The notes under the pieces: model-generated
Told to the model about the DNA's origin: nothing
The model's input: the letters and a program-made list of their open reading frames with translations, nothing else
The model's database searches: none
Translations under genes and position numbers: made by a program
Part shown: positions 19,632 to 28,645 of the stretch, piece by piece
Numbering within the stretch: the first letter of the stretch is position 1
Layout: the number at the start of each line of letters is the position of its first letter
Assembly (NCBI GenBank): GCA_021833365.1
Contig: JAKBFV010000003.1
Location: forward strand, 1-64,000
Source: Pseudomonadota bacterium
GTDB lineage: Bacteria > Pseudomonadota > Gammaproteobacteria > Pseudomonadales > Moraxellaceae
Reading direction: 5' to 3'
DNA: 64,000 nucleotides

Positions 19632-20603
19632 CTAGGCCCCGGTGATCTTTTTTGCATCGGCATCTGCGCACAGGGCCGCCTGTAATTTGAGCAAATCGTC
19701 GGGCAAGGGCGAGTGCCAGGTGAGCTGCGCGCGCGTGCGCGGATGTTGCAGGCCGAGCTCACAGGCGTGCAGGGCCTGGCGACGAAAGATGCTGAGGTAG
19801 GCGCTGAGAGCCGCACCAGCCTGGCGCAGACAGGCCGCCCCCGGACGATAGACCGGATCACCGAGCAGGGGATGGCCGAGATGGCTCATATGAACGCGGA
19901 TCTGGTGCGTGCGCCCCGTCGCCAAGCGCAACTCGAGGTGACTGAACGCCCCATAGGTCGCCAGGCGCCGATAGGTCGTGCGCGCTTCCTTACCATCGGC
20001 ACGCACCGCCATACGCAGGCGGTCCTGGGCGTGCCGGCCGATGGCGGCGTCGACTTCGCCCTGCGCCGCCGGAATGCCGCAGACCCAGGCCTGGTAGATG
20101 CGACGCAGGCTGCGCGCCTTGAGCTGGGCGATGAGATCGGCCTGTGCCGCCGGTTGCCGCGCCACCACGAGCAGACCGGAGGTCTCCTTGTCGAGACGGT
20201 GCACGATGCCAGCACGCGGCAAAGCGGCGAGTTCAGGGGCATGGTGCAGCAGGGCATTCATCAAGGTCCCGTGCGTATTGCCGGCACCGGGATGGACGAC
20301 CAGCCCTGCGGGTTTGTCGATGACCAGGATGTCCTCGTCCTCATAGACCCGCTGCAGAGGAATATCCTCCGCCTCGGCCTCGGTACGCGCCGCCAGCTCG
20401 ACCTCGAGACTGAGGCTGGCACCCTCCGCGACACGCAGACTCGGCCTGACCTGCCGCCCCTGATAGAGCAGGGCGCCACTGGCGATCCAGTCCTGGATCT
20501 GGGCACGCGAAAACTCCTCGAGCAGCTGCGCCGCCGCCTGATCGAGACGCATACCGGCGAGACTCGCGTCGACCCGCATCTGTCGTTGTAAGGTTTCTGC
20601 CAT
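19632..20603 (-). CDS. rluD: 23S rRNA pseudouridine(1911/1915/1917) synthase RluD
   Basis: The 323-residue protein has an N-terminal S4-like RNA-binding domain (about 15-75, MRLDQAAAQLLEEFSRAQIQDWI) and the pseudouridine synthase core with the catalytic Asp in HRLDKETSGLLVVA. The late TGRTHQIRVHMSHLGHPLLGD block is characteristic of RluA/RluD enzymes. It modifies helix 69 of 23S rRNA. Divergent bamD and downstream pgeF-clpB match the conserved gammaproteobacterial neighbourhood and support RluD over RluC. The start fits the usual length (E. coli 326). Confidence 0.94.
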   Translation of the reverse strand: MAETLQRQMRVDASLAGMRLDQAAAQLLEEFSRAQIQDWIASGALLYQGRQVRPSLRVAEGASLSLEVELAARTEAEAEDIPLQRVYEDEDILVIDKPAGLVVHPGAGNTHGTLMNALLHHAPELAALPRAGIVHRLDKETSGLLVVARQPAAQADLIAQLKARSLRRIYQAWVCGIPAAQGEVDAAIGRHAQDRLRMAVRADGKEARTTYRRLATYGAFSHLELRLATGRTHQIRVHMSHLGHPLLGDPVYRPGAACLRQAGAALSAYLSIFRRQALHACELGLQHPRTRAQLTWHSPLPDDLLKLQAALCADADAKKITGA

Positions 20604-20633
20604 AGTCTCCGGCGACAGCCTGTGTTTAAATAG

Positions 20634-20651
20634 CCATTTTACCCGAAATGG
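20634..20651. repeat. Short inverted repeat between rluD and bamD
   Basis: CCATTT-TACCCG-AAATGG is a perfect 6-6-6 inverted repeat in the divergent rluD/bamD intergenic region, 15 bases before the bamD ATG. It may be a regulatory site for bamD; the evidence is only symmetry and position. Confidence 0.4.
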
Positions 20652-20665
20652 TCCGAGCGTCCTGC

Positions 20666-21529
20666 ATGAATCGTCTAACTCGCCTGGGGGCGCTCGCCCT
20701 CGCCTGCCTGCTGAGTGCCTGCGCCGGCCATCACCTCGGCAGCAAGAAGAAAACTGAGCTGACCGATCAGCAATACTTTGACCAGGGTGTCGAGGCGCTG
20801 AAGGACCACAGCTATCTCACCGCCATCCATAAGTTTGAAGATCTCGACTCCCACTATCCGGTGGGCATCTACGCCGAACAAGGGCAGCTCGAGCTCATGT
20901 ACGCGCACTTCATGAACCTCGACTACGCCTCCGCCGGTGCCACCGCCGAACACTTCATCAAGCTCTACCCGTCGAGTCGACAGCTCGACTATGCTTACTA
21001 TGTGCGCGGCCTCAGCGACTTTCATGCCGATGAAGGCTTTTTCGACGGCATCCTGCCCATCCGCAGCGCCTGGCGCGACATCGGCAGCCGCGAGACCGCC
21101 TACAAGGACTTCAAAGCCCTGCTCGATCGTTTTCCCGACAGTCCCTTCGCCGCCGACGCCCGCCAGCGCATGATCTTCGTGCGCAATCAGATGTCTGAAC
21201 ACGAACTGCACGTCGCCATCTACTACGCCCGCCGTGGCGCCTACCTCGCCGCCGCCAACCGGGCGCGCAATATCGTCGAAGGCTATCCGACGACACCGAG
21301 CGTACCGCAAGCCCTCGCCGTGCTCAGCTATAGCTACGAGCATCTCGGTTTGCCGCAATTGGCGACAGGTGCGCGCAGTGCCCTGACCCTAAACTATCCC
21401 GGCACCCCCTACATCGATGCGCACGGACAGATCAAACTCGATCTCGGCGCCCGCAACGACCGCCGTTCGATGTGGAATATCCTCAGCTTTGGCCTGTTCG
21501 GCAGCAGCGACAGCCCCGACCTCGATTGA
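20666..21529 (+). CDS. bamD: Outer membrane protein assembly factor BamD
   Basis: BamD is the essential lipoprotein of the BAM complex that inserts beta-barrel proteins into the outer membrane. The 287-residue precursor has a signal peptide ending in the lipobox LLSAC at about residue 19, then tetratricopeptide-like helices (YFDQGVEALKDHSYLTAIHKFEDLDSHYP as the first repeat, RQLDYAYYVRGL, YKDFKALLDRFPDSPFAADARQR). The ATG at 20666 puts the signal peptide at the N-terminus; an in-frame ATG 18 bases earlier is less likely. It is divergent from rluD as in Pseudomonas and E. coli. Confidence 0.95.
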   Translation: MNRLTRLGALALACLLSACAGHHLGSKKKTELTDQQYFDQGVEALKDHSYLTAIHKFEDLDSHYPVGIYAEQGQLELMYAHFMNLDYASAGATAEHFIKLYPSSRQLDYAYYVRGLSDFHADEGFFDGILPIRSAWRDIGSRETAYKDFKALLDRFPDSPFAADARQRMIFVRNQMSEHELHVAIYYARRGAYLAAANRARNIVEGYPTTPSVPQALAVLSYSYEHLGLPQLATGARSALTLNYPGTPYIDAHGQIKLDLGARNDRRSMWNILSFGLFGSSDSPDLD

Positions 21530-21545
21530 TCAGGGCTGGCCGGCG

Positions 21546-21575
21546 CGGTGAACGATGCGAGGCGCATCGACACCG
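21546..21575. terminator. Strong hairpin between convergent bamD and the fatty acyl reductase gene
   Basis: CGGTG-aa-CGATGCG-AGG-CGCATCG-a-CACCG forms a 12-base-pair stem with a small internal loop and a 3-base loop. It sits 16 bases after the bamD stop and 9 bases before the stop of the converging gene, so it could protect or terminate transcripts from both sides. There is no T-tract, so intrinsic termination is uncertain. Confidence 0.45.
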
Positions 21576-21584
21576 CTGGCCGTA

Positions 21585-23576
21585 CTACCAGTGGATGCCC
21601 TTCATGAGATAGGCGAAAGCCATCTGCTCGGTGGTCGGCGCCGCCACCTCACTGCCTCCAGCCTGCTCGTTGCGTGCCGCTGAGGAGTCCGGGAACATCT
21701 TGAAGCCGGTGTTCATGATGATCTCGGTGACCTTGGGCATGACGAAGTGCATGACCTGGGCAAAGACCCCCAGCCGCGTGGCGATGCGCTTGTGCTTGTG
21801 GATCATGGCGTCACAGATCATGTCGGCGGCTTCTTCCGGAGCGATCGCCGGGACATGATCGTAGATCTTCGTCGGCGCGATCATCGGCGTACGCACCAGC
21901 GGCATGTTGATGGTGGTGAAGTGGATGTTGATATCGGAGAACTCCGAGGCGGCGCAACGCGAGAAAGCATCGAGAGCCGCCTTTGAAGCGACATAGGCGG
22001 AAAAACGCGGCGCGTTGGTCAGAACACCGATCGACGAGATGTTGATGATCTGGCCGCTGCGCTGCTTCTCGAAGTGCGGCAGCAGACGCATGATCAGGCG
22101 CAGGGCGCCGAAATAGTTGAGCTGCATGGTGCGCTCATAGTCGTGAAAGCGGTCATAGGCGGCGGAGATGCCGCGCCGGATGGAACGCCCGGCATTGTTG
22201 ACCAGAATATCGACCTGACCGTGATCCTGCAGCACCTGATCGACGAGGCGATCACACTCTTCCATCAACGAGACGTCGGCCGAATAGGTCCAGGCGCGAC
22301 CACCGATGGCTTCGATCTCGGCCCGCGTCGCCTGCAGCTTTTCCGGATCGCGCGCCACCAGCATGATGCGCGCGCGCGTCTCGGCGAGGCGCAGGGCGAG
22401 AGCCTTGCCGATGCCGGAAGACGCGCCGGTGATGAGGATGACCTTGTCCTCGACGTTGCCGGCCAGGGTATGATCGACGAACAGATCGGTGTCGAGATGA
22501 CGCAGCCAGTAATCCCAGAGGACGCCGACGTAGGAAGCCAGCGGCGGACACTCGATGCCGCTGCCCTTGAGCTCGCGCAGGGTGTCACGGCAGTCAAACT
22601 TGGTCGGATACGTCAAAAAGCCGAGCGCCTCCTCGGGAATCTGCAGATCCTTAAGAAATTGCCGGCGCATGCGCGCCACCGGTGGCAGCTTACCCAGCGG
22701 ACCGGTCACCGACTTGGGAATGAAGGCGGCCATGCGCGCATCGATGCGCATGGTGAACTGCGGCGCGGCGGCAGCGCCGGCGACCAGGTTCATCACCTCC
22801 CCCACCTTATGCGGTTTCGGATCGGTGAGATGGAAGACGCGGCCGTTCAGACCTTCTTTATGCGCCAGATGATCCATGGCGTCGACCACATAGTCGACCG
22901 GCACGATGTTCAGACGACCACCTTCGACGCCGAGCATGGGCACCCAGGGCGGCAGGGTCTGACGCATCTTCTTGATCAGACGGAAGAAGAAATAAGGACC
23001 ATCGACCTTGTCCATCTCGCCGCTGCGCGAATGCCCGACGACCATGCCGGGACGATAGATGCGAAACGGACAAGTGGCCGTCGTGCGCACCAGTTTTTCT
23101 GCCTCATGCTTGGTGCGCAGATAGGGATTGATCAGCTTCTCCGCCTCATCGAACATGTCTTCACGCCAGGTGCCGCTATACAGACCGGCGACAGCGATGG
23201 AGCTGGCATAGTGCAGACAGCCGACGGCGAGCGACTCAGCCGCCTGCAGCACGTGTCGGGTGCCCTGCACGTTGGCGAGAATCTGCGCCTCTTCGCTGGC
23301 GCCGATGTCATAGATGGCGGCGAGATGGAACATATGCGCGATCTGTCCACGCAGGGCCGCCACTTGGCCGGCGTCGAGGCCGAGACCGGGCTGCGCGAGA
23401 TCGCCGCGCACGGCGTGCAGCTGCCCGGCGTGATGCGGATAGCGCTCGCACAGGGCGGTGAACTTGGCTTCACTGCCGGGACGCACGAGGACGTGCACCT
23501 GGGCGCCGCGGGCGAGCAGTTTGGCGACGAGAAACTTGCCGATGAAACCGGTGGCACCGGTGACGAAGTAATGCAT
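21585..23576 (-). CDS. Two-domain fatty acyl-CoA/aldehyde reductase (wax-ester type)
   Basis: The 663-residue protein is a tandem of two reductase domains. Residues 1 to about 370 are an extended, male-sterility type domain with TGATGFIG (6-13) and the YxxxK pair Y152/K156. Residues about 375-640 are a classical short-chain dehydrogenase with TGASSGIG (383-390), NNAG (460-463), and Y528/K532. Length, start and many blocks (RSIRRGISAAYDRFHDYERT; VLTNAPRFSAYVASK; ATRLGVFAQVMH) resemble, as I recall it, the Marinobacter aquaeolei reductase that turns fatty acyl-CoA into fatty alcohol for wax esters. AAGGAG lies 7 bases before the ATG. No wax ester synthase gene is in the window. Confidence 0.82.
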   Translation of the reverse strand: MHYFVTGATGFIGKFLVAKLLARGAQVHVLVRPGSEAKFTALCERYPHHAGQLHAVRGDLAQPGLGLDAGQVAALRGQIAHMFHLAAIYDIGASEEAQILANVQGTRHVLQAAESLAVGCLHYASSIAVAGLYSGTWREDMFDEAEKLINPYLRTKHEAEKLVRTTATCPFRIYRPGMVVGHSRSGEMDKVDGPYFFFRLIKKMRQTLPPWVPMLGVEGGRLNIVPVDYVVDAMDHLAHKEGLNGRVFHLTDPKPHKVGEVMNLVAGAAAAPQFTMRIDARMAAFIPKSVTGPLGKLPPVARMRRQFLKDLQIPEEALGFLTYPTKFDCRDTLRELKGSGIECPPLASYVGVLWDYWLRHLDTDLFVDHTLAGNVEDKVILITGASSGIGKALALRLAETRARIMLVARDPEKLQATRAEIEAIGGRAWTYSADVSLMEECDRLVDQVLQDHGQVDILVNNAGRSIRRGISAAYDRFHDYERTMQLNYFGALRLIMRLLPHFEKQRSGQIINISSIGVLTNAPRFSAYVASKAALDAFSRCAASEFSDINIHFTTINMPLVRTPMIAPTKIYDHVPAIAPEEAADMICDAMIHKHKRIATRLGVFAQVMHFVMPKVTEIIMNTGFKMFPDSSAARNEQAGGSEVAAPTTEQMAFAYLMKGIHW

Positions 23577-23702
23577 GAGTAGACTCCTTCTCTCTTTATA
23601 AATCCGGACCCTCATCCGGTCTGCCTTGCAGTGTACATGGTGACCGCCGATTGGCCAGTCACCCGTCACCTGTTTTTTGATAATTTTTGTTATAAATCAT
23701 GC

Positions 23703-23738
23703 GTTTAGAGCAAATACTCAAGAGCATTTACTCTAAAC
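23703..23738. repeat. 36-base near-perfect palindrome upstream of the fatty acyl reductase gene
   Basis: Outer arms GTTTAGAG and CTCTAAAC are perfect; inner AAAT/ATTT and CTC/GAG pairs continue the symmetry with two mismatched base pairs. It lies 127-162 bases upstream of the reductase ATG and 31-66 bases after the nadE stop. AT-rich arms with no T-tract argue for an operator, not a terminator. An AT-rich stretch with TTATAA-type sequences follows toward the reductase gene. Confidence 0.65.
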
Positions 23739-23768
23739 AGCAGCGTCTTTCCCGACCTTGCAGCCGCC

Positions 23769-25376
23769 TCACTCACCCGGTCGCCAGGCCTGGGTGATCG
23801 GATAACGGCGATCCTTGCCCAGACCACGTTCACTCAGTCGCGGCCCGATGGCCGCCTGCCGACGCTTGTATTCATTGCGGTCGACCTTGCGCAGGACCTC
23901 ATAGACGCAGGCGCGCTCGAAGCCGGCGGCGATGATGGCCTCGGCACTGGCATCTTCTTCGATATAGAGGCGCAGGATCTCGTCGAGGATCTCATACGGC
24001 GGCAGACTGTCCTCATCCTTCTGGTCGGGAGCCAGTTCAGCGGAAGGCGGACGATCGATGACGCGCTGCGGGATGACCGGGCTACTTTGATTGCGGTAAC
24101 GCGCCAGCGCGAAGACGAGCGTCTTGGGCACGTCCTTGAGCACGTCGAAGCCCCCCGCCATATCGCCGTAGAGCGTGGCATAGCCGACCGACATCTCGGA
24201 CTTGTTGCCGGTGGTCAGCACCAGGGCGCCATGCTGATTGGACAGCGCCATGAGCAGCGTACCGCGCGCCCGTGCCTGCAGATTTTCCAGGGTCGCCCCC
24301 GAAGGTCCCGGTGACTCCGCCTGTAGCACCCGATGCAAAGCCTGCACCACTTCGATGATCGGGTAACAATGATAGGTCACACCCAAGGTTCGCGCCTGTT
24401 GCTCGGCGTCCTCGCAGCTCATCGCGGCGGTATAATGATAAGGCATCATCACCGCGCGCACGCGTTGCGCACCGAGGGCATCGACGGCGATGGCCAGGGT
24501 CAAGGCGGAATCGATACCGCCCGAAAGGCCGAGGACGACACCGGGAAAAGCATTCTTGTCGACGTAGTCGCGCACCGCCAGCACCAAAGCGGCGTAGACT
24601 TCGGCGAGGGGATCGAGCTGCTCGGCACAGGCGGCCGCCTGTGGCTGATCACCGCGCAGATCGACGAGCAGCAGTTGTTCGCGAAACGGGGTGGCGCGCG
24701 CAACGAGGCGTGCATCGGTGTCGATGACGCAGGACGCGCCGTCGAAGACCAGTTCATCCTGACCACCGACCAGGTTGACATAAACCAGGGAACAGCCGGT
24801 TTCCTGGCTGCGCTGCCGCAGCAGGTGCTCGCGTTGTACCTGTTTACCGCGGTGATAGGGCGAAGCATTGAGGCAGACCAGCATCTGGGCGCCGGCGGCG
24901 ACGCTCGCCTGCACCGGCTGCGCATGCCAGACGTCTTCACAGATGAGCAGGCCGAGACGCTGACCGCGATGCTCGATGACGCAAGGCGCGCTGCCCGCGC
25001 TGAAGTAGCGCTGCTCATCGAAGACCTGATAATTGGGTAGACAGACCTTGCGGTACTCAGCAAGGCAGCGGCCCGCCTCCCAGACCCCGGCGAGATTGTA
25101 CAGCCGGCCATCGCGGCGCCCCGGATAGCCGAGGATCAACTTGATCGGCGCCGCCGCCAGGGTCACCAGAGCGGCCTGGATGCGCCCCTCCAGACTTGGG
25201 CGCAGCAGCAGATCCTCGGGCGGATAGCCGATCAGCGCCAGTTCAGGAAAGACCGCGAGGTCGGCACCGGCGGCAGCGGCCTCGCGACTGAGAGCGAGAA
25301 TCTTTGCCGCATTACCTTCGATGTCGCCGACGAGTGCATTCATCTGCACCAGAGCCATGCTCCACGACTGTGACAT
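23769..25376 (-). CDS. nadE: Glutamine-dependent NAD+ synthetase
   Basis: The 535-residue protein makes NAD+ from deamido-NAD+, ATP and glutamine. The N-terminal amidase domain (1 to about 250) shows the nitrilase triad: Glu in FPELALIGYP, Lys in YRKVCLPNY and Cys in LLICEDVW. The C-terminal synthetase (about 265-535) has the PP-loop GLSGGIDSAL and GNKSEMSVGYATLYGDMAGG. Ammonia from the first domain feeds the second. GGAGAGG lies 4 bases before the ATG. In Pseudomonas bamD is followed quickly by pilS; here the reductase and nadE lie between. nadA is 4.3 kb away. Confidence 0.96.
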   Translation of the reverse strand: MSQSWSMALVQMNALVGDIEGNAAKILALSREAAAAGADLAVFPELALIGYPPEDLLLRPSLEGRIQAALVTLAAAPIKLILGYPGRRDGRLYNLAGVWEAGRCLAEYRKVCLPNYQVFDEQRYFSAGSAPCVIEHRGQRLGLLICEDVWHAQPVQASVAAGAQMLVCLNASPYHRGKQVQREHLLRQRSQETGCSLVYVNLVGGQDELVFDGASCVIDTDARLVARATPFREQLLLVDLRGDQPQAAACAEQLDPLAEVYAALVLAVRDYVDKNAFPGVVLGLSGGIDSALTLAIAVDALGAQRVRAVMMPYHYTAAMSCEDAEQQARTLGVTYHCYPIIEVVQALHRVLQAESPGPSGATLENLQARARGTLLMALSNQHGALVLTTGNKSEMSVGYATLYGDMAGGFDVLKDVPKTLVFALARYRNQSSPVIPQRVIDRPPSAELAPDQKDEDSLPPYEILDEILRLYIEEDASAEAIIAAGFERACVYEVLRKVDRNEYKRRQAAIGPRLSERGLGKDRRYPITQAWRPGE

Positions 25377-25455
25377 AAAACCTCTCCCACGGCGCGTGTC
25401 GTCAGCGCCAAGATGCTTTAAACTGCGGACCTACAACGATCGGATGGGAGGCAGC

Positions 25456-25692
25456 ATGGGGCGCCTGATCATCGAGGGCATCACCCTCTGGATTATATTC
25501 CAAGTCCTGCGTGGCGTCTTTCGCGGCCACCGACGGAGTTTCGAAGCGCCGACGTCTTCCCTTGCGGGCACCAGCCAGATGATGGTGCAGTGTCATCACT
25601 GCCAGGACTACATCCCTGCCGATCGCGCCATCCACGCACGCGGCCACACTTACTGCAGCGAAGAACATCGCCGCGCCGACGGCAGCGCATGA
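25456..25692 (+). CDS. PP0621 family small membrane/zinc-ribbon-like protein
   Basis: The 78-residue protein has a short hydrophobic N-terminus (LIIEGITLWIIFQVLRGVF), a linker, and a C-terminal cysteine module (VQCHHCQDYIPADRA, HTYCSEEH) that looks like a zinc ribbon. This matches the PP0621 family, usually found just upstream of pilS. The function is unknown. I use the ATG at 25456 because GGGAGG lies 4 bases upstream. Its stop overlaps the pilS ATG by 4 bases (ATGA), so the two are translationally coupled. Confidence 0.8.
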   Translation: MGRLIIEGITLWIIFQVLRGVFRGHRRSFEAPTSSLAGTSQMMVQCHHCQDYIPADRAIHARGHTYCSEEHRRADGSA

Positions 25693-27281
25693 AGGCCGGC
25701 ACCACCGCCGAGCATCGCCTGCTCTCCATCTATGCCTGGTATCGGCTGACCCTGTCCGCCCTGCTCCTGCTCCTCTTTTTTGCACATTTTCAAAAACCCC
25801 TGCTCGGCCGTGAGGACCCTGGCGCCTACCTGCACTTGGCCATCCTCTATTTCGTTTTCAACAGCCTGTGCATCTTCCTCAACCAGGATCGCATCGCGCG
25901 TACGTCCAGACGCGCCCTCGTCTTCGTCCTGACCGACATCCTCGCCCTGACCCTGTTCATCCATCTGAGCGGCGGTGTGACCAGCAATCTGCCCTTGCTG
26001 CTGGCGGTCAGCGTCGCCGCCGGCAACATCCTGCTGCGCCCTCGCCTCGGCCTGTTCGTCTCGGCCATCGCCACCTTGACCCTGCTCTATGAGCAGATCT
26101 ACTACATCTACGAATACAGCAGCTCCTGGCAAGGTATCGAGACCTCGGCTTTTCTCGGCCTGGGCTTTTTCACCATCGCCCTACTCTCGCAGCAACTGGC
26201 CGACCGCCTGCGCCAGGGGGAGGAACTGGCGCTGACCCAGGAACGGCGTCTGCGCGAGATGCACACCCTGAGCCGCCAGATCCTGCGCCGCATGCGCACC
26301 GGCATCCTGGTCATCGATGAGCAGGGTTGCATCACCATGTCCAATCAGGCCGCCTCGACCCTGCTCGACGTCGCGCTCGCTGACGGCGAGACGCGCCTGA
26401 GCGATGCTGCACCACGTCTGGCCGAGGCGATGCGCGCCTGGCAACAGCGACCGGCACAGCGCACACCGCCTTTTCAGAATCACGCCGGCGCCGCTAATGT
26501 CAGCGCCAGCTTCACCGTGCTCGATGGCGAGGCGCATGACGTACCGTGGTCGACGCTCATCTTCCTCGAAGACCATACGCAGCTGACGCAGCAGGCGCAA
26601 CAGCTCAAACTCGCTTCCCTCGGCCGCTTTTCCGCGAGCATCGCGCATGAGATCCGCAATCCCATGGGAGCGATCAGCCACGCCGCACAACTGCTCGCCG
26701 AATCGCCGGTCATCCAGGCCGAGGATGCACGCCTGCTGCAGATCATCCAGCAGCACTGCCTGCGCATGAATGACATCGTCGAAAATGTCTTGCAACTGTC
26801 GCGTCGCGAAAATAGCCGGTACGAGTTGTTCGACCTCACCGCCTGGCTGGAAAGTTTCATCGATGAGCTGCTGCCCTCGCTGCCGGCACCGACGTGCATC
26901 CAGCGGCAGGACATGCAGACGCCCCTGATCGTGCGCTTCGACCCCAATCACCTCTATCAGGTCCTGCAGAACCTGGTCAGCAATGGTCTGCGTTACAGCG
27001 GCAAGCACGGCGACGCTGGCGTCCTCCTGCGCACCGGCCAGCTGGCGCAGGCGCAGCCCTATCTCGACGTCCTCGACCATGGCCCCGGCGTAGAGGCGGC
27101 GCTGCGGCAACACTTGTTCGAGCCGTTTTTCACCACCGAAGCGCGCGGCACTGGTCTTGGTCTCTACCTGGCGCGCGAATTGTGTGAAGCCAGTCAAGCC
27201 CGCCTCGACTACATCGATGGCCCGCAGACCTGTTTTCGGATAACCTTTGCCCATCCTGATCGTTCGCTGCAACTGCCATGA
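25689..27281 (+). CDS. pilS: Sensor histidine kinase PilS
   Basis: The 530-residue kinase has six predicted membrane helices in residues about 12-170, as in Pseudomonas PilS, then a PAS-like sensor region (GILVIDEQGCITMSNQAA), the dimerisation and phosphorylation domain with H320 in SIAHEIRNPMG, and a catalytic ATPase domain with NLVSNGLRYS (N box) and DHGPGVE (G1 box). In Pseudomonas PilS senses PilA in the membrane and phosphorylates PilR. It overlaps its upstream neighbour and pilR by 4 bases each. No pilin genes are in the window. Confidence 0.92.
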   Translation: MKAGTTAEHRLLSIYAWYRLTLSALLLLLFFAHFQKPLLGREDPGAYLHLAILYFVFNSLCIFLNQDRIARTSRRALVFVLTDILALTLFIHLSGGVTSNLPLLLAVSVAAGNILLRPRLGLFVSAIATLTLLYEQIYYIYEYSSSWQGIETSAFLGLGFFTIALLSQQLADRLRQGEELALTQERRLREMHTLSRQILRRMRTGILVIDEQGCITMSNQAASTLLDVALADGETRLSDAAPRLAEAMRAWQQRPAQRTPPFQNHAGAANVSASFTVLDGEAHDVPWSTLIFLEDHTQLTQQAQQLKLASLGRFSASIAHEIRNPMGAISHAAQLLAESPVIQAEDARLLQIIQQHCLRMNDIVENVLQLSRRENSRYELFDLTAWLESFIDELLPSLPAPTCIQRQDMQTPLIVRFDPNHLYQVLQNLVSNGLRYSGKHGDAGVLLRTGQLAQAQPYLDVLDHGPGVEAALRQHLFEPFFTTEARGTGLGLYLARELCEASQARLDYIDGPQTCFRITFAHPDRSLQLP

Positions 27282-28645
27282 GCCTGGCCCTGATCGTCGA
27301 TGACGAGCCCGACATAAGAGAACTGCTGGCCATCACCCTCACGCGCATGGGGGTGACGACGGCCTGCGCCGAAGACCTCGCCTGCGCCCGTCAGACCCTG
27401 GCCGGACGGCGCTTCGACCTCGTGCTCACCGACATGCATCTGCCCGACGGCAGTGGCCTCGAGCTGATCGCTGATATCCAACGCGACTGGCCGCAGACAC
27501 CGGTGGCGGTGATCACCGCTTATGGCAGCATGGAAACCGCCATCACCGCCCTCAAGGCCGGTGCCTATGACTTCATCTGCAAACCCATCGATCTCGCTCG
27601 CTTGCGCGAACTCGTCAGCGCCGCCCTGAGCCTGGCACAACGCCCGCCTGTGGAAGACGCCGACGACCCCCTGCTCGGCAGTTCCGAGGCCATGCAAAGC
27701 TTACGCCGCACCTTGCATAAGCTGGCGCGTAGCCAGGCGCCGGTCTTCATTCATGGCGAATCGGGGAGCGGCAAGGAGCTGGTGGCGCATCGTATCCATG
27801 ATCTTGGAACACGCGCTGACCAGCCCTTCATTCCAGTCAACTGCGGCGCCATTCCGATCGAACTCATGGAGACCGAGTTTTTCGGTCACAAGAAAGGCAG
27901 CTTCACCGGTGCCCAGGAGGACAAGATCGGCCTGTTCCAGGCCGCTGCTGGCGGTACCCTCTTTCTCGATGAGGTCGCCGATCTGCCGCTGAGCATGCAG
28001 GTCAAGCTGCTACGAGCCATCCAGGAGAAGAGCGTGCGTCCCATCGGAGCGACGCGCGAGATCGCCATCGATGTACGCATCATCTCAGCGACGCACAAAG
28101 ACCTGACAGCGGAAGTCGAGGCAGGGCGCTTTCGTCAGGATCTCTTCTATCGCCTGCACGTCATTCCTCTACGCGTCCCCGCCCTGCGCGAAAGACGCGA
28201 AGACATCGCGCTGTTGAGCGACGCCTTCCTGACGCGTATGGCTGCGGACTGGGGCATCGCCACACCGCGCTTGCACACACAGGCGCGCCAACGCCTGCAG
28301 AGCTACCCCTTTCCCGGCAATGTGCGCGAACTGCAGAACATCCTCGAACGCGCGGTCACCTTGAGCGATGGCCAGCTCATCCTCGCCGAACACCTGCAGA
28401 TCGAGTCGCCCAGCCCAGCCCCTCCACCTTCGCCAGCACAGGACTTGCCCGCCGGTGCCGCCCTCGAGGAATACCTGCAGGACATCGAGCGCCGCGCCAT
28501 CTTGCAGGCCCTCGAAGAGACGCGCTGGAACCGCACCCTGGCGGCGAAAAAGCTCGGCATGAGCTTTCGTTCCCTGCGCTACCGCCTGAAAAAGATGGGC
28601 CTCGATCAGGACGATGGCGACGACGCCGGATCCGGCCAGGCATAA
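27278..28645 (+). CDS. pilR: Sigma-54-dependent response regulator PilR
   Basis: The 455-residue NtrC-type regulator has a receiver domain with phosphoacceptor D52 (VLTDMHLPDG) and K102, an AAA+ domain with Walker A GESGSGKE (160-167) and the sigma-54 contact loop GSFTGA (207-212, a GAFTGA variant), and a C-terminal Fis-type helix-turn-helix (TLAAKKLGMSFRSLRYRLKK). It activates sigma-54 promoters such as pilA. Assignment to PilR rests on the adjacent pilS and PP0621 and the downstream thiO, the same order as in Pseudomonas. Its last 40 bases overlap the convergent thiO gene. Confidence 0.92.
   Translation: MSLALIVDDEPDIRELLAITLTRMGVTTACAEDLACARQTLAGRRFDLVLTDMHLPDGSGLELIADIQRDWPQTPVAVITAYGSMETAITALKAGAYDFICKPIDLARLRELVSAALSLAQRPPVEDADDPLLGSSEAMQSLRRTLHKLARSQAPVFIHGESGSGKELVAHRIHDLGTRADQPFIPVNCGAIPIELMETEFFGHKKGSFTGAQEDKIGLFQAAAGGTLFLDEVADLPLSMQVKLLRAIQEKSVRPIGATREIAIDVRIISATHKDLTAEVEAGRFRQDLFYRLHVIPLRVPALRERREDIALLSDAFLTRMAADWGIATPRLHTQARQRLQSYPFPGNVRELQNILERAVTLSDGQLILAEHLQIESPSPAPPPSPAQDLPAGAALEEYLQDIERRAILQALEETRWNRTLAAKKLGMSFRSLRYRLKKMGLDQDDGDDAGSGQA

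Noticed and set aside
22074-23582. 502-codon plus-strand frame opposite the fatty acyl reductase
   Set aside because: The minus strand encodes a full two-domain reductase with all motifs; the plus frame has no recognisable domain.
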